From positions 1-28,722 of the forward strand of contig CALGNF010000134.1 of the NCBI GenBank assembly GCA_937958685.1: a stretch of DNA of 28,722 nt, given 5' to 3'. This stretch comes from an uncultured Caryophanales bacterium. GTDB lineage: Bacteria; Bacillota_I; Bacilli_A; Izemoplasmatales; Hujiaoplasmataceae. The translations under genes and the position numbers were made by a program. Shown piece by piece: positions 18,597 through 27,181 of this stretch. How positions within the stretch are numbered: position 1 is the first letter of the stretch; the number at the start of each line of letters is the position of its first letter. The notes beneath the pieces were generated by a model that saw only the letters and a list, made by a program, of their open reading frames with translations, was not told the DNA's origin and ran no database searches.

Positions 18597-20235
18597 CCTG
18601 GGCCTCCGGGAAATAGTCTTTGATATCGTACTGGGTGACAAACCCGTTTTTGACCTCCAAGACATGATCGTATCTATCGGTGATGCCTGGATAGTATTTG
18701 TGGCTGATGGCGAGCACGGTGGCGTCCAGGCCGACGATCGTCGCCTCGACGCTTCTGCCGATCTCGTCGTTCAGGGAAGAGGTTGCCTCGTCGATGAAGA
18801 GGATTTCAGCATTTTTGTACATTGCCCGCGCGATGGCGACGCGCTGGCGTTCGCCGCCTGAAAGGTTCTTGCCATTTTCGGCGACCGCGAAATCAACGCC
18901 TTCTGCCTGTTGGGCGACAAAGTCCCCTAGTCCGGAGGCGATGACCGCGCGTTTCAGTTTCGCTTCGTCCTGTTTTTTGAACAGGGCGATGTTGTCCTTG
19001 AGCGAAGCTTCGAAGAGAAAGACATCCTGGTAGATGAACGCCGCTTTGTCATAGAAAGACTTGATGGCGATGGTCCTGAGTTCCTTGCCGTCCGCGAGAA
19101 TCTTGCCTTCATAGTCCTCATAGATGCCGGAGAGCAGTTTCATGATTGTCGACTTGCCGGCGCCGCTTGGGCCTTTGAGCAGGTATTTCTTGCCTTTTTC
19201 CAAAACGAAGCTGGCATCGTGGAGAATCTGGGTGTCTTCGTATTTGAAGTTCAAGCCGATGACTTCGATCCTGTCCTTGAGCGTGAAACTGTGTCTTTTG
19301 CCGTTGTGTTCGTCGATAGTGACCTGGGCGGTGATCTTGTCGTAGATCGCCTGCGAGGATTTGAGGGTGTTGATGAGCGGCATCATGTTCACCAAGGGGA
19401 AGATCGCCATGGATGCCAGTTGCACGGTGAGGGCGATCATGCCGAAACTGGTGCCCTGGGAGATCATCCAGGTCAGATAGAGCATGACGCCCATGAGGAT
19501 GATGAAGCCGATTGCGCCGTTGGTGTCGAGTTGCAGCGTCGTGAAGAAACGGAAACTGAATTTTTTCTGTTCCAGGGCTTCGATCCGGTGTTTGGCATTT
19601 TCCAGGAACTTACGTTCGATATTGTTCAACTTGAGAATCTCAAGTCCGGAAAACGTGTTGGCGTAATTCAGCGTCGCCGTTTCGTTTTCCTTTGAGACCT
19701 CTTCCTGCAATCTGACTGTTTTTTTCTGGTAAAGTTGGGAAATGCCCAACACCATGAAGGAAGTGAAGAACACGATCAGGGCGATCCGCCATTCGACGAC
19801 GAAGAGGATTGCCATCACCGAGACATAAAGCCCGCAACGGAAGATGAAGTTGATGAGGGACAGAAAGAACGACTGTTCGAAGATGTTGATGTCGTTGACC
19901 AGGTTCGACAGGTAGACATCGCGCGATTTTTGATGGAAAGTCCGGTATTCCATATTCATGATCTTGTCAAAAGCCCGAATCCTGAGTGATAAAAGCGTAT
20001 CCCGCATGTAGGCGATCCTGAGCATCCGGGAGATGATGAAAAAACCGGCATGGACGAAGATGAAGCCGATCGAGGCCAGAACCGTCCAACGGAAGAAAGC
20101 CATCGTTTTACGGTCCGCAGACTCAAAAATCAGCGAAATGACTCCCATCCTTATCAGCTCGGTGATGACAGGGATGAAACAGGCGATGACGTATTGGAGG
20201 AAGCGTTTCCGGTTTTCCAGAAGCATTGTTTTCAT
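18586..20235 (-). CDS. ABC exporter half-transporter, subunit A
   Basis: 549 residues, same layout as its partner: membrane domain (~15-290), then Walker A GPSGAGKS (355-362), signature LSGGE (458-462), Walker B FIDE with catalytic Glu483 and a switch His in LAISHKYY. Both subunits keep the catalytic Glu, unlike many heterodimeric exporters in which one site is degenerate. The start ATG has GGAG 9 bases upstream. It is the first gene of the likely operon A-B-DUF2079. The coupling to a possible glycosyltransferase hints at an envelope-lipid or glycan cargo, which is inference only. Confidence 0.9.
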   Translation of the reverse strand: MKTMLLENRKRFLQYVIACFIPVITELIRMGVISLIFESADRKTMAFFRWTVLASIGFIFVHAGFFIISRMLRIAYMRDTLLSLRIRAFDKIMNMEYRTFHQKSRDVYLSNLVNDINIFEQSFFLSLINFIFRCGLYVSVMAILFVVEWRIALIVFFTSFMVLGISQLYQKKTVRLQEEVSKENETATLNYANTFSGLEILKLNNIERKFLENAKHRIEALEQKKFSFRFFTTLQLDTNGAIGFIILMGVMLYLTWMISQGTSFGMIALTVQLASMAIFPLVNMMPLINTLKSSQAIYDKITAQVTIDEHNGKRHSFTLKDRIEVIGLNFKYEDTQILHDASFVLEKGKKYLLKGPSGAGKSTIMKLLSGIYEDYEGKILADGKELRTIAIKSFYDKAAFIYQDVFLFEASLKDNIALFKKQDEAKLKRAVIASGLGDFVAQQAEGVDFAVAENGKNLSGGERQRVAIARAMYKNAEILFIDEATSSLNDEIGRSVEATIVGLDATVLAISHKYYPGITDRYDHVLEVKNGFVTQYDIKDYFPEAQDES

Positions 20236-20314
20236 GCGCGTATTCTCCGTAGGCGGTTGAAGACTACTTCCATATTATCATATTATATTTAATATGTCAT
20301 TAATTATTTTAAAG

Positions 20315-20343
20315 ATTATACATAGATAAATGTTAATAATCAA
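20315..20343 (-). promoter_or_regulatory. Promoter of the ABC exporter operon
   Basis: Minus strand: TTGATT (20343-20338), 17 bases, TATAAT (20320-20315), about 80 bases before the first start codon. The leader between is very AT-rich. Confidence 0.6.
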
Positions 20344-20361
20344 TTCTCTGTTTATGATATT

Positions 20362-21000
20362 TCAATCGCGATCGACAAGTTCGACAAACCGGCAATCGCA
20401 AAGGCCGGTCTTGCGCAAGTGGCCGTCCTCCTTTTCAATCACCAGGAGTTTCTGGAAGAAGCTCCCGCCGACAGGGATCACCATCCGCCCGCCGTCCTGC
20501 AATTGGGCGATGAGCGCCTCGGGAATATCGCGGGCGGCGGCGGTGACGATGATCTTGTCGAAAGGAGCATGCTCGCGCCAGCCGTCGCAGCCGTTTCCGA
20601 CTTTGAAAAGGAGATTGTCATGCTCAAGCGAGAACAAAACCTGTTTTGCCTGCTCTTGGAGCGCCCTGATCCGTTCGACGGAATATACCATACCGCCCAA
20701 CTCGGCGAGAATCGCCGTCTGATAACCGGATCCGGTGCCAATCTCCAGGATCCGGTCCGTTTTCTTTAGTTCTAGCGCCTGGGTCATCAAGGCGACGATG
20801 TAAGGCTGGGAGATCGTCTGCTGGTGGCCGATCCCCAGCGGATAGTCCTCGTATGCCCAGTCTTCCCTGCCTTTGGCGACGAAAAGATGCCGGGGAACGC
20901 GGGAAAAGGCATCCAGCACGGCCGGGGAAGTGATGTCCCGCCCGCGAAGCTGGATGTCGACCATCAGTTTGCGCAGCTCGTGAAAGCGATCCCGGGTCAT
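20362..21000 (-). CDS. pcm: Protein-L-isoaspartate O-methyltransferase
   Basis: 212 residues. A class I methyltransferase that uses S-adenosylmethionine to methylate L-isoaspartyl residues in damaged proteins so that they can revert to aspartate. The family mark GIGHQQTISQPYIVALM (residues 56-72) and the SAM loop EIGTGSGYQTA (86-96) are intact, as is the late GGRMVIPVG strand. The start at 21000 has CGGAGGT 6 bases upstream. Frames extending to 21132 would run through the terminator and promoter. The gene lies between the terminator of the second DUF2079 gene and the ABC exporter promoter. No terminator is evident after it. Confidence 0.93.
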   Translation of the reverse strand: MTRDRFHELRKLMVDIQLRGRDITSPAVLDAFSRVPRHLFVAKGREDWAYEDYPLGIGHQQTISQPYIVALMTQALELKKTDRILEIGTGSGYQTAILAELGGMVYSVERIRALQEQAKQVLFSLEHDNLLFKVGNGCDGWREHAPFDKIIVTAAARDIPEALIAQLQDGGRMVIPVGGSFFQKLLVIEKEDGHLRKTGLCDCRFVELVDRD

Positions 21001-21033
21001 GGGTTCACCTCCGGATCTACCGTTCTCATCATC

Positions 21034-21039
21034 ATTATA
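21034..21039 (-). promoter_or_regulatory. -10 box of pcm
   Basis: A perfect TATAAT on the minus strand lies 33 bases before the pcm start. A TTGCGA lies 21 bases upstream, too far for a standard -35. Confidence 0.45.
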
Positions 21040-21083
21040 CCTCATTTCTTCGTGGTCGTGTCGCAAGCTGCCGTCGAAGATAA

Positions 21084-21109
21084 GAAAAAAACAGCCTCGC
21101 GGCTGTTTT
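21084..21109 (-). terminator. Terminator of the second DUF2079 gene
   Basis: Stem AACAGCC (21090-21096) / GGCTGTT (21101-21107) with a 4-base loop is extended by A-T pairs and followed on the minus strand by a run of T. It comes 9 bases after the stop codon. Confidence 0.88.
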
Positions 21110-21115
21110 GTTTGC

Positions 21116-23218
21116 TCAACTACCAGGAACATAGATCAGGATGTATTCCGTCGTCAGCGGGCTTTCGACATAACCCGCCTGATGGCAGCGGTTCCTGATC
21201 TTGGTCAGGTTCGTCTCGCTGATGCGCATATCGATGATGATGTAGTCCAGTTGTTCCTCGGCATAAAGAATATTGTAATAATCATAATCGTACAGGTAGA
21301 AACGGTCGGCGATCTGCGGCGTCAAAAATCCGGTGGCGACGACCTTTTTGTCCTTGGGAATGGCACCGAGAGTCGCCTTCATGGCATCGAACCGCCCGGG
21401 ATTCTCCCAGTAGATCCGCCAGCCAAGACCGGATCCGACGATATATTTGACGCCGAAGGTGAAGGCGATCGCGACTCCGAAGATCCCGAGCACATGCGTC
21501 GGGGTGATCCTGGCAAACAATTTGGGAAACAGCGGCCGTTCCCGATATTCCTTTTCAGCGAGCACCGCCATGTACAACAGCAACGCTCCGGTGCCATAGA
21601 AATATTGGAAACCCAGTTGGTGCTGATAGACATAATTGCTCGCGAAGTTCATGATCAAAACCGGCGCCGCCAGCAGATAAGCGGTCCTATCCCTAAGTAT
21701 CAGCGGCAAAAAGCCGACCGAGCCGAGCATGATCAAAAGCGTGGCGACCTTGGAAGGGGAAAAGAAGGTGGCGAAGAAATACGACGGGTCCTGGAAAACG
21801 CTCAGGAAGATTCCCAACAAACCTTTGTCGGTGTAGCCGTTGATGTTGTTGTAGCGCCAGAACATCGCACCGTCACCGGCGGTTTCGAGGTGATTGGTGA
21901 CGATCAGGAAATAACCGATGGCGGCGACAGCCAGAATGACGCCATGGATGGCGTTTTTGATTTTGGTCTTGCCATCGACGTCCTTGACCAGTTCGTAGAC
22001 GGCGAAATACAGCCCGATGAACATGAGATAAAGACCGGAATCCTCCTTGACCATCAATGTCAATGCGCCGAAGAGGAAGAGCGGCAGGGTCTGCCGTTTC
22101 AATCCGAAGTAAATGACGAAGAGCAACAAGGGGGCAAGGAAGCAGTTTTCGTGGATGTCATACATCGAGCTCGAGATGATCGCCGGACTGGCGATGCACA
22201 TGATGAGGAAAAGCATCCGCATCAGTGTGCCCGTCTTGAATTGCTTCATGATCAAATATAGGGGGATGACGCTGCTCGATGCCACCAGCACCTGCAACAC
22301 CTGGAGCGTATCCGGATAGGGGAAGAGGACAAACGCCGGCAACATCAGATAATAGATCGGCGAGAAGTGGACCAAAAGATGGCTCATGACGACGCTGCGT
22401 TCGAGGGTTGTCACCATTCCCTGCATGTCTTTCATATTATAGAACATCTGGGTGAAAATCCCGAAATCATAGGTCGAAGCGATCATGCTCTTGACGCGGT
22501 AGACCATGAAGAGCGAAAAGATGGTGACCTGGGCAACCAACAACAAACCGGGAAAAACGAGCGCGGCGATCCTCACGGGGCGCTTGTCCTTGAGGTTCAG
22601 CGCGGGGATGAGCGCCAAGGCGCCATAAAGCGCCAGGGCGCCAGCGAAGATGTAGAGACCCACTTTCCAGACACCAAGATACTCCTCGTTATACAGCGGA
22701 TCATCGCTGATCTTGGCGATGTTGATGGCTGAAAGCGGAACATATTCCTGCGCTCCCTTGATGAAGATCCAGCAGAAAGTGATGAGAAACAGGCAAAGCG
22801 CCAAGCCGGAGATCCCATAATTCCAGATTTTTACGAATCGGGACGTTTGGGTTTCCTTGCTGCCGGATACAACCGCCAGGACCATATAGGCGGCGGGGAT
22901 GGCGATGATGAAACCGCCGAGCGCAAGGGAGACGACCGGTGCCTTGAGGGCGAAGACGAAAGTGAATATCAGCCAGGCCAAAGCCGCATTCAGCGACAAG
23001 GTGGCCACATCGGCCCGCCGTTGCAGAAAGAACAGCACGCCCGCTCCCGCGAGAAAACCGGGAAGCATATAGAAAAGTTCGCTCAAATCGATCAGGTTGA
23101 TGTTGTAAAAGTTGCGGTCCGGAGGCAAAATCATCAAGATGCAAGCGGCCATCAGAAAAAAGGCGGAGCCAAGCGAACCCGCCGCATTGATGATCGTCAA
23201 CTTGAATCGTTTGTCCAT
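21116..23218 (-). CDS. DUF2079 polytopic membrane protein (copy 2)
   Basis: 700 residues, a full-length paralogue of the protein at 14792-16885. The same marks occur in the same order: YDFGIFTQMFYNM (from 250), HFSPIYYLMLP and DIHENCFLAPLLLF, and the same ending (TEYILIY-P-S versus TEYLLIY-P-S). There are about a dozen or more membrane segments and a soluble C-terminal domain that probably faces outward. A GT-C-like glycosyltransferase role is inferred, as for copy 1. The ATG at 23218 with GGGG 5 bases upstream is preferred to the GTG at 23224. It has its own strong promoter and terminator and is therefore a separate transcription unit. Confidence 0.85.
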   Translation of the reverse strand: MDKRFKLTIINAAGSLGSAFFLMAACILMILPPDRNFYNINLIDLSELFYMLPGFLAGAGVLFFLQRRADVATLSLNAALAWLIFTFVFALKAPVVSLALGGFIIAIPAAYMVLAVVSGSKETQTSRFVKIWNYGISGLALCLFLITFCWIFIKGAQEYVPLSAINIAKISDDPLYNEEYLGVWKVGLYIFAGALALYGALALIPALNLKDKRPVRIAALVFPGLLLVAQVTIFSLFMVYRVKSMIASTYDFGIFTQMFYNMKDMQGMVTTLERSVVMSHLLVHFSPIYYLMLPAFVLFPYPDTLQVLQVLVASSSVIPLYLIMKQFKTGTLMRMLFLIMCIASPAIISSSMYDIHENCFLAPLLLFVIYFGLKRQTLPLFLFGALTLMVKEDSGLYLMFIGLYFAVYELVKDVDGKTKIKNAIHGVILAVAAIGYFLIVTNHLETAGDGAMFWRYNNINGYTDKGLLGIFLSVFQDPSYFFATFFSPSKVATLLIMLGSVGFLPLILRDRTAYLLAAPVLIMNFASNYVYQHQLGFQYFYGTGALLLYMAVLAEKEYRERPLFPKLFARITPTHVLGIFGVAIAFTFGVKYIVGSGLGWRIYWENPGRFDAMKATLGAIPKDKKVVATGFLTPQIADRFYLYDYDYYNILYAEEQLDYIIIDMRISETNLTKIRNRCHQAGYVESPLTTEYILIYVPGS

Positions 23219-23267
23219 GTGCACCCCGCAAAGCGCCTTGACTTTCGCTGATTGTTACAGCAGGCTA

Positions 23268-23296
23268 ATTATAGCATCATTCGTCCGCTTTGGCAA
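23268..23296 (-). promoter_or_regulatory. Promoter of the second DUF2079 gene
   Basis: Minus strand: TTGCCA (23296-23291), 17 bases, TATAAT (23273-23268) with upstream TGC giving an extended -10. It lies 50 bases before the start. Confidence 0.75.
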
Positions 23297-23385
23297 TCAC
23301 CAACTTGGGAACTCGGCCCGGATGATCATGCAAGATGGCGTCGGTCACGTCTGTGGGATGCAGCTTGGCAATCGTGTTTGCTTCA

Positions 23386-23414
23386 TTGACAGCCGAGCCG
23401 GATTATGCTACTAT
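23386..23414 (+). promoter_or_regulatory. Promoter of the L-cysteine desulfidase-family gene
   Basis: TTGACA (23386-23391), 17 bases, TACTAT (23409-23414) with an upstream TGC extended -10. It lies 36 bases before the ATG and is divergent from the DUF2079 promoter. Confidence 0.78.
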
Positions 23415-23450
23415 TGTTTCAGCAAGTCACACGTCTACCCAGGTGAGAGA

Positions 23451-24725
23451 ATGGCTAAATCCCCTTACGAAAAGGCTTATTTCCAGATCCTCAAGGAAGA
23501 ACTAGTACCGGCGCTGGGCTGCACCGAACCGATCGCTGTCGCCTTCGCGGCCGCCAAGGCTAGGGATGTCTTGGGAACCATGCCCGACAAGGTTGTCCTG
23601 CATTGCAGCGGCGGCCTGATCAAGAATATCAAATGCGTCGTCGTTCCGAATACCGGCAACCTGGTGGGCATCGAGGCGAGCGCTCTTGCCGGCGTCGTCG
23701 GCGGGGATGCTTCCTTGGACCTGGAAGTCCTATCCGCGCTGACGGAAGCAGATATCGACCAGGTGCGATCCCTGTTGATGGCCAATATCTGCGAGGTCAA
23801 GCTGCTGGAGACAAAACTCAACCTGCATTTCATCGTCCGGGTCGAGAAAGACGGCGAAAGCGCGGAGGTCGAGATCAAGAATCTGCACACCAATATCGTG
23901 CGCATTGCGAAGAACGATGTGACCATCCATCAGATCAACGAGGAAAAGGGCAAATACTACGGCGTCATGACGGACAGAAGCAGTCTCAGGATCGACAGGA
24001 TCGTCGAGTTCGCCGATAATGTCGAACTCTCCCTGCTGAAAGACGTCTTTGCCAAGCAGGTCGCCTATAACATGGCAATCGCCGAGGATGGACTTTCAAG
24101 CGACTACGGCGTGATGATCGGCAAGGCGATCCTGGCCAATGACGCCTCGCTTCCCGGCAAGATCAAGGCTTATGCGGCTTCGGCCTCGGAGGCGCGCATG
24201 TGCGGTTCGCAACTGCCGGTCGTGACCAATTCCGGATCGGGCAACCAGGGCATCGCCGCCAGTGTCCCCATCGTGCTGTATGCCAAAGAAAAGGGCTTTT
24301 CCGAGGAAAGGATGTACCGCGCCCTCGCCGTCGCCAATCTCCTGACCATCTATCAAAAGACCCATATCGGCCGCCTGAGCGCCTTTTGTGGCGCCGTGAG
24401 CGCTTGTTGCGGCGCCGGTGCCGGCATCACTTTTCTCGAAGGCGGCGATCTCGAGCAGATCAAGATGACGGTGACCAACGCCTTGGCGAATGTTTCCGGC
24501 ATCGTCTGCGACGGTGCCAAGGATTCCTGCGCCTCGAAAATCGCGACCGGCCTGGAAGCCGCCTTCATCGGTCACTATCTGGCGATGGTCCGTCATTCCT
24601 ACAATCCCTTCACCGGTTTTCTCAGGAAAGACGCGGACGAGACGATCACCGCCGTCGGACGGATCGCGACCGACGGGATGAAGGACACCGATCAGGTGAT
24701 TCTCAAGATCATGTTGGAAAAATAG
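23451..24725 (+). CDS. L-cysteine desulfidase family protein (CyuA/YhaM, UPF0597)
   Basis: 424 residues. The family breaks down L-cysteine to pyruvate, ammonia and sulfide with an oxygen-sensitive 4Fe-4S cluster and is related to the alpha part of iron-sulfur serine dehydratases. Conserved cysteines are visible: Cys24 in ALGCTEP, Cys319/320 in SACCGAGAG, and Cys353 and Cys360 in CDGAKDSC. SGSGNQG (261-267) is a further conserved loop. Start ATG at 23451 follows AGGTGAG; a longer frame from 23112 crosses the promoter and is rejected. The gene stands alone with its own promoter and terminator. A serine or other amino-acid substrate cannot be excluded. Confidence 0.87.
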   Translation: MAKSPYEKAYFQILKEELVPALGCTEPIAVAFAAAKARDVLGTMPDKVVLHCSGGLIKNIKCVVVPNTGNLVGIEASALAGVVGGDASLDLEVLSALTEADIDQVRSLLMANICEVKLLETKLNLHFIVRVEKDGESAEVEIKNLHTNIVRIAKNDVTIHQINEEKGKYYGVMTDRSSLRIDRIVEFADNVELSLLKDVFAKQVAYNMAIAEDGLSSDYGVMIGKAILANDASLPGKIKAYAASASEARMCGSQLPVVTNSGSGNQGIAASVPIVLYAKEKGFSEERMYRALAVANLLTIYQKTHIGRLSAFCGAVSACCGAGAGITFLEGGDLEQIKMTVTNALANVSGIVCDGAKDSCASKIATGLEAAFIGHYLAMVRHSYNPFTGFLRKDADETITAVGRIATDGMKDTDQVILKIMLEK

Positions 24726-24731
24726 GCAAAG

Positions 24732-24756
24732 AAAAAACCGTGAACCACGGTTTTTT
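24732..24756. terminator. Strong bidirectional terminator
   Basis: An 11-bp stem, AAAAAACCGTG (24732-24742) / CACGGTTTTTT (24746-24756), has a 3-base loop and is symmetric in its A and T tails. It ends the desulfidase transcript from the left and the convergent phn-type operon from the right. Confidence 0.93.
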
Positions 24757-24769
24757 ATGTTTGGTGAAC

Positions 24770-25585
24770 CTATACGAGTTTGCCGCGCAGATAACTGGAG
24801 ATCGCATCCACGGTCAAGACCATGATCACGATTGCGAGCAGGATCGTGCCGAGGATGTTCCAGCTCCAGCTGTCGGCAGCCAGGATCAGGGAAGCTCCCA
24901 GGCCGCCTGCCCCGATGATGCCCAGGACTGTGGCGGAACGGACATTGATGTCAAGGCGGTAAAGCGTGATGGAGGAAACATCCGCCGCCACCTGCGGTAT
25001 GATGCCATAGCGGATCTTCTGCCAGGCGTTCGCGCCAACGGCATCTAGAGCTTCAAGAGGCGACTTATCCATGTTGTCGATCGCCTCGGCGAACAATTTC
25101 CCCAGCATGCCGATCGAATGGATACCGATGGTCATGACGCCGGTAAGGGCGTTCATGCCGAAGCCTTTGAGTAGGATCAATGCCAGGACGATCTCCGGGA
25201 ACACCCGAATGATGACGAGAATCGCTTCGCCGATTCTGGCAACGCGTTTGCCGACGATGTTGTGCGAGGCGAGAAAGCCGAAGGGGATCGCGAGAACCGC
25301 ACCCATGAAAGTGCCGATGAAGGCGACGGCCAGAGTGACGAGCGTCAGATAGATGACACCCTCTTCAAAGCGGAAGATGCCCGTCCCGAAAAAGAAATCC
25401 CATTGCAGATCGGCGAAGCCCTCCATCATGACCCTGAGGGAAATGCCGATTGTGCGGACCCGGGTCCAGTTGATCGTCGAACCAGCGAAGGAGTAGACCA
25501 TCGCCGCGACAGTGGCTCCCACAAACACCAGATTAATGACCCAGCGTTTCGGTTTGCGCTTTAGCGCGAGTTCTGCCGCCCTCAT
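24770..25585 (-). CDS. phnE: PhnE-type ABC permease (second permease)
   Basis: 271-residue inner-membrane permease of the phosphonate/phosphite uptake family with about six hydrophobic segments. The inner-membrane ATPase coupling loop is present: EALDAVGANAWQKIRYGIIPQ, an EAA-type motif around residues 175-200. Its ATG overlaps the stop of the upstream permease (ATGA), a sign of translational coupling. Two different PhnE proteins in one operon probably form a heterodimeric channel, as in other Bacillota. It is the last gene of the operon and ends 14 bases from a strong terminator. Confidence 0.9.
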   Translation of the reverse strand: MRAAELALKRKPKRWVINLVFVGATVAAMVYSFAGSTINWTRVRTIGISLRVMMEGFADLQWDFFFGTGIFRFEEGVIYLTLVTLAVAFIGTFMGAVLAIPFGFLASHNIVGKRVARIGEAILVIIRVFPEIVLALILLKGFGMNALTGVMTIGIHSIGMLGKLFAEAIDNMDKSPLEALDAVGANAWQKIRYGIIPQVAADVSSITLYRLDINVRSATVLGIIGAGGLGASLILAADSWSWNILGTILLAIVIMVLTVDAISSYLRGKLV

Positions 25586-26394
25586 TGGAGTTTGCTCCTG
25601 ATAAAACTGGAAAGCATCTGCACGAATAGGATCACGACCAACATCAGGAGGACCGAGGCGCCGACGCGGTCATAGTTGTAAAGGATATTGTCCTTGATGA
25701 CCGTGCCGATGCCGCCGGCACCGACATAACCCAGAATCGTCGAAGCCCTGACATTGATCTCAAAGATGTAGATCAGGTAACTGACGAACATCGGCAGCAC
25801 CTGCGGCATGACCGCGTAGCGCAGGGATTCGACCTTGGTGGCACCAGTCGATTCCAAAGCCTCCACCGGATTCATGTCGATCGTCTCGATGACTTCATAA
25901 AGCATCTTCGACATGATGCCGAAGGTGAATAAAGTGATGGCGATGATTCCCGAAAGGATGCCGGTACCCACGAAAAACACGGCGATGAGTGCCAAAATCA
26001 TCGCGGGAATCGTGCGAAAAAGATTCATCAGGAATCTTGCGGGGATGTAGATGAATTTTGTCTTGACGATATTCTTGGCGGACAGCACTGCCAGTGGTAC
26101 CGCAATCAGGGAGCCGATGATCGTGCCCGCAAAACTCATGTTGATGGTTTCCTGAAGCGGTCTCATCAGCGATTTGGGAATATACATGAAGTAATCATTC
26201 CAGGTGCGGTTGCCCTTGGGAGTGAACATCTTCTCGAGGATGACCTTCAATTGGTCCAACTTGATGAAGGTCGGATCAAAGGGGATGAAACGTGAAAACA
26301 GGTAGAGAAGCAAGGCGACACAGGCGACAATGATCCAGATTTTATTGAACGGCTTGACGATTGTCTTGCCGTTTGTCAGCGTGAATTTGCTCAT
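25582..26394 (-). CDS. phnE: PhnE-type ABC permease (first permease)
   Basis: 270 residues, about six membrane helices, with the EAA-type loop EALESTGATKVESLRYAVMPQ around residues 180-202 and the family's GYVGAGGIG stretch. It is clearly homologous to the next gene, with the same fold, spacing and motif order, but not a recent copy. The ATG at 26394 is 1 base after the phnC stop; a GTG at 26403 overlapping phnC is possible but has no ribosome site. It works with the ATPase PhnC and the binding lipoprotein. Confidence 0.9.
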   Translation of the reverse strand: MSKFTLTNGKTIVKPFNKIWIIVACVALLLYLFSRFIPFDPTFIKLDQLKVILEKMFTPKGNRTWNDYFMYIPKSLMRPLQETINMSFAGTIIGSLIAVPLAVLSAKNIVKTKFIYIPARFLMNLFRTIPAMILALIAVFFVGTGILSGIIAITLFTFGIMSKMLYEVIETIDMNPVEALESTGATKVESLRYAVMPQVLPMFVSYLIYIFEINVRASTILGYVGAGGIGTVIKDNILYNYDRVGASVLLMLVVILFVQMLSSFIRSKLQ

Positions 26395-26395
26395 G

Positions 26396-27160
26396 CTATT
26401 CACCCAGGACTTCGTCGTGTCTCAGTGAGCGGCCATAAATTTGCACCAGTTTTTCATCGGTGATTTCCTTGGACTTGCCGTCAAATACGACTTCGCCGTC
26501 TTTGATGCCGATGATGCGGGTCGCATATTTCAAAGCCAGGTCCACATGGTGCATGTTGGCGATGACCGTGATGCCGAAATCGCGGTTGATCCTGGCGAAG
26601 TCATCCATGACCTGAACGGTGGTGATCGGATCAAGCGAGGCTACCGGCTCGTCCGCAAGGATGAGTTTCGGTTTCTGGGTGAGCGCGCGGGCCAGGGCGA
26701 CCCGCTGTTGTTGGCCGCCGGAAAGCTGATCGGCTCTGGTAAAGGCTTTTTCCAGGATCCCCATTGTATCCAGGGATTCGAGAGCCATGAGCTTGTCCTC
26801 TTTGGGAAACAGCCCGAAAACAGTTTTAAAGGTAGGGTGGTACGCCACCCTACCTGTTAAAACGTTGTTGTAGACCGACATGCGCTTGACCAGGTTGAAT
26901 GACTGGAAGATCATGCCGATGCTGCGCCTGAGCATGCGCAGTTCCTTGCCCCGGATGGAACTGATCTCGATATCGTCGATGTATAGCTTGCCCGATGTGA
27001 TCGATATCATCTTGTTGATGGATCTGAGAAGCGTCGATTTGCCCGCTCCCGACAGACCGATGATGCCGACAAATTCCCCGTCCTTGACTTCCAGATTCAC
27101 TCCTCGCAAAGCTTTCACGCCGTTGGGGTAGGTCTTGCTGACATCCACGAATTTGATCAT
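26396..27160 (-). CDS. phnC: PhnC-type ABC transporter ATP-binding protein
   Basis: 254-residue ATPase that drives uptake through the two PhnE permeases. Walker A GLSGAGKS (35-42), Q-loop Gln86 (IFQSF), signature LSGGQ (146-150), Walker B LILADEP with Glu171, and a switch His in NMHHVD. The NVLTGR--Y-PT---LFG-F stretch (99-119) matches the PhnC family, so it belongs to this subfamily rather than the MetN or amino-acid groups. GGAGG lies 6 bases before the ATG and the gene follows the binding-protein gene by 21 bases. An unusual long hairpin lies inside the coding sequence at 26823-26863. Confidence 0.93.
   Translation of the reverse strand: MIKFVDVSKTYPNGVKALRGVNLEVKDGEFVGIIGLSGAGKSTLLRSINKMISITSGKLYIDDIEISSIRGKELRMLRRSIGMIFQSFNLVKRMSVYNNVLTGRVAYHPTFKTVFGLFPKEDKLMALESLDTMGILEKAFTRADQLSGGQQQRVALARALTQKPKLILADEPVASLDPITTVQVMDDFARINRDFGITVIANMHHVDLALKYATRIIGIKDGEVVFDGKSKEITDEKLVQIYGRSLRHDEVLGE
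26823..26863. repeat. Long inverted repeat inside phnC
   Basis: Inner stem: 11 bp (26830-26840 with 45-55 of the same line, core GGTAGGGTGG / CCACCCTACC) around a TACG loop (26841-26844). Outer stem: 7 bp, GTTTTAA (26823-26829) / TTAAAAC (26857-26863), separated by a single unpaired G at 26856. It encodes residues ~100-113, a region whose amino acids and length fit the PhnC family. Confidence 0.85.
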
Positions 27161-27181
27161 ACGGTGCCTCCGATCGAGTAT

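Noticed and set aside
20999..22261. 420-codon plus-strand frame opposite the second DUF2079 gene
   Set aside because: Antisense shadow with Asp/Glu/Gln-rich composition typical of reversed membrane-protein codons; it crosses the terminator of the opposite gene.
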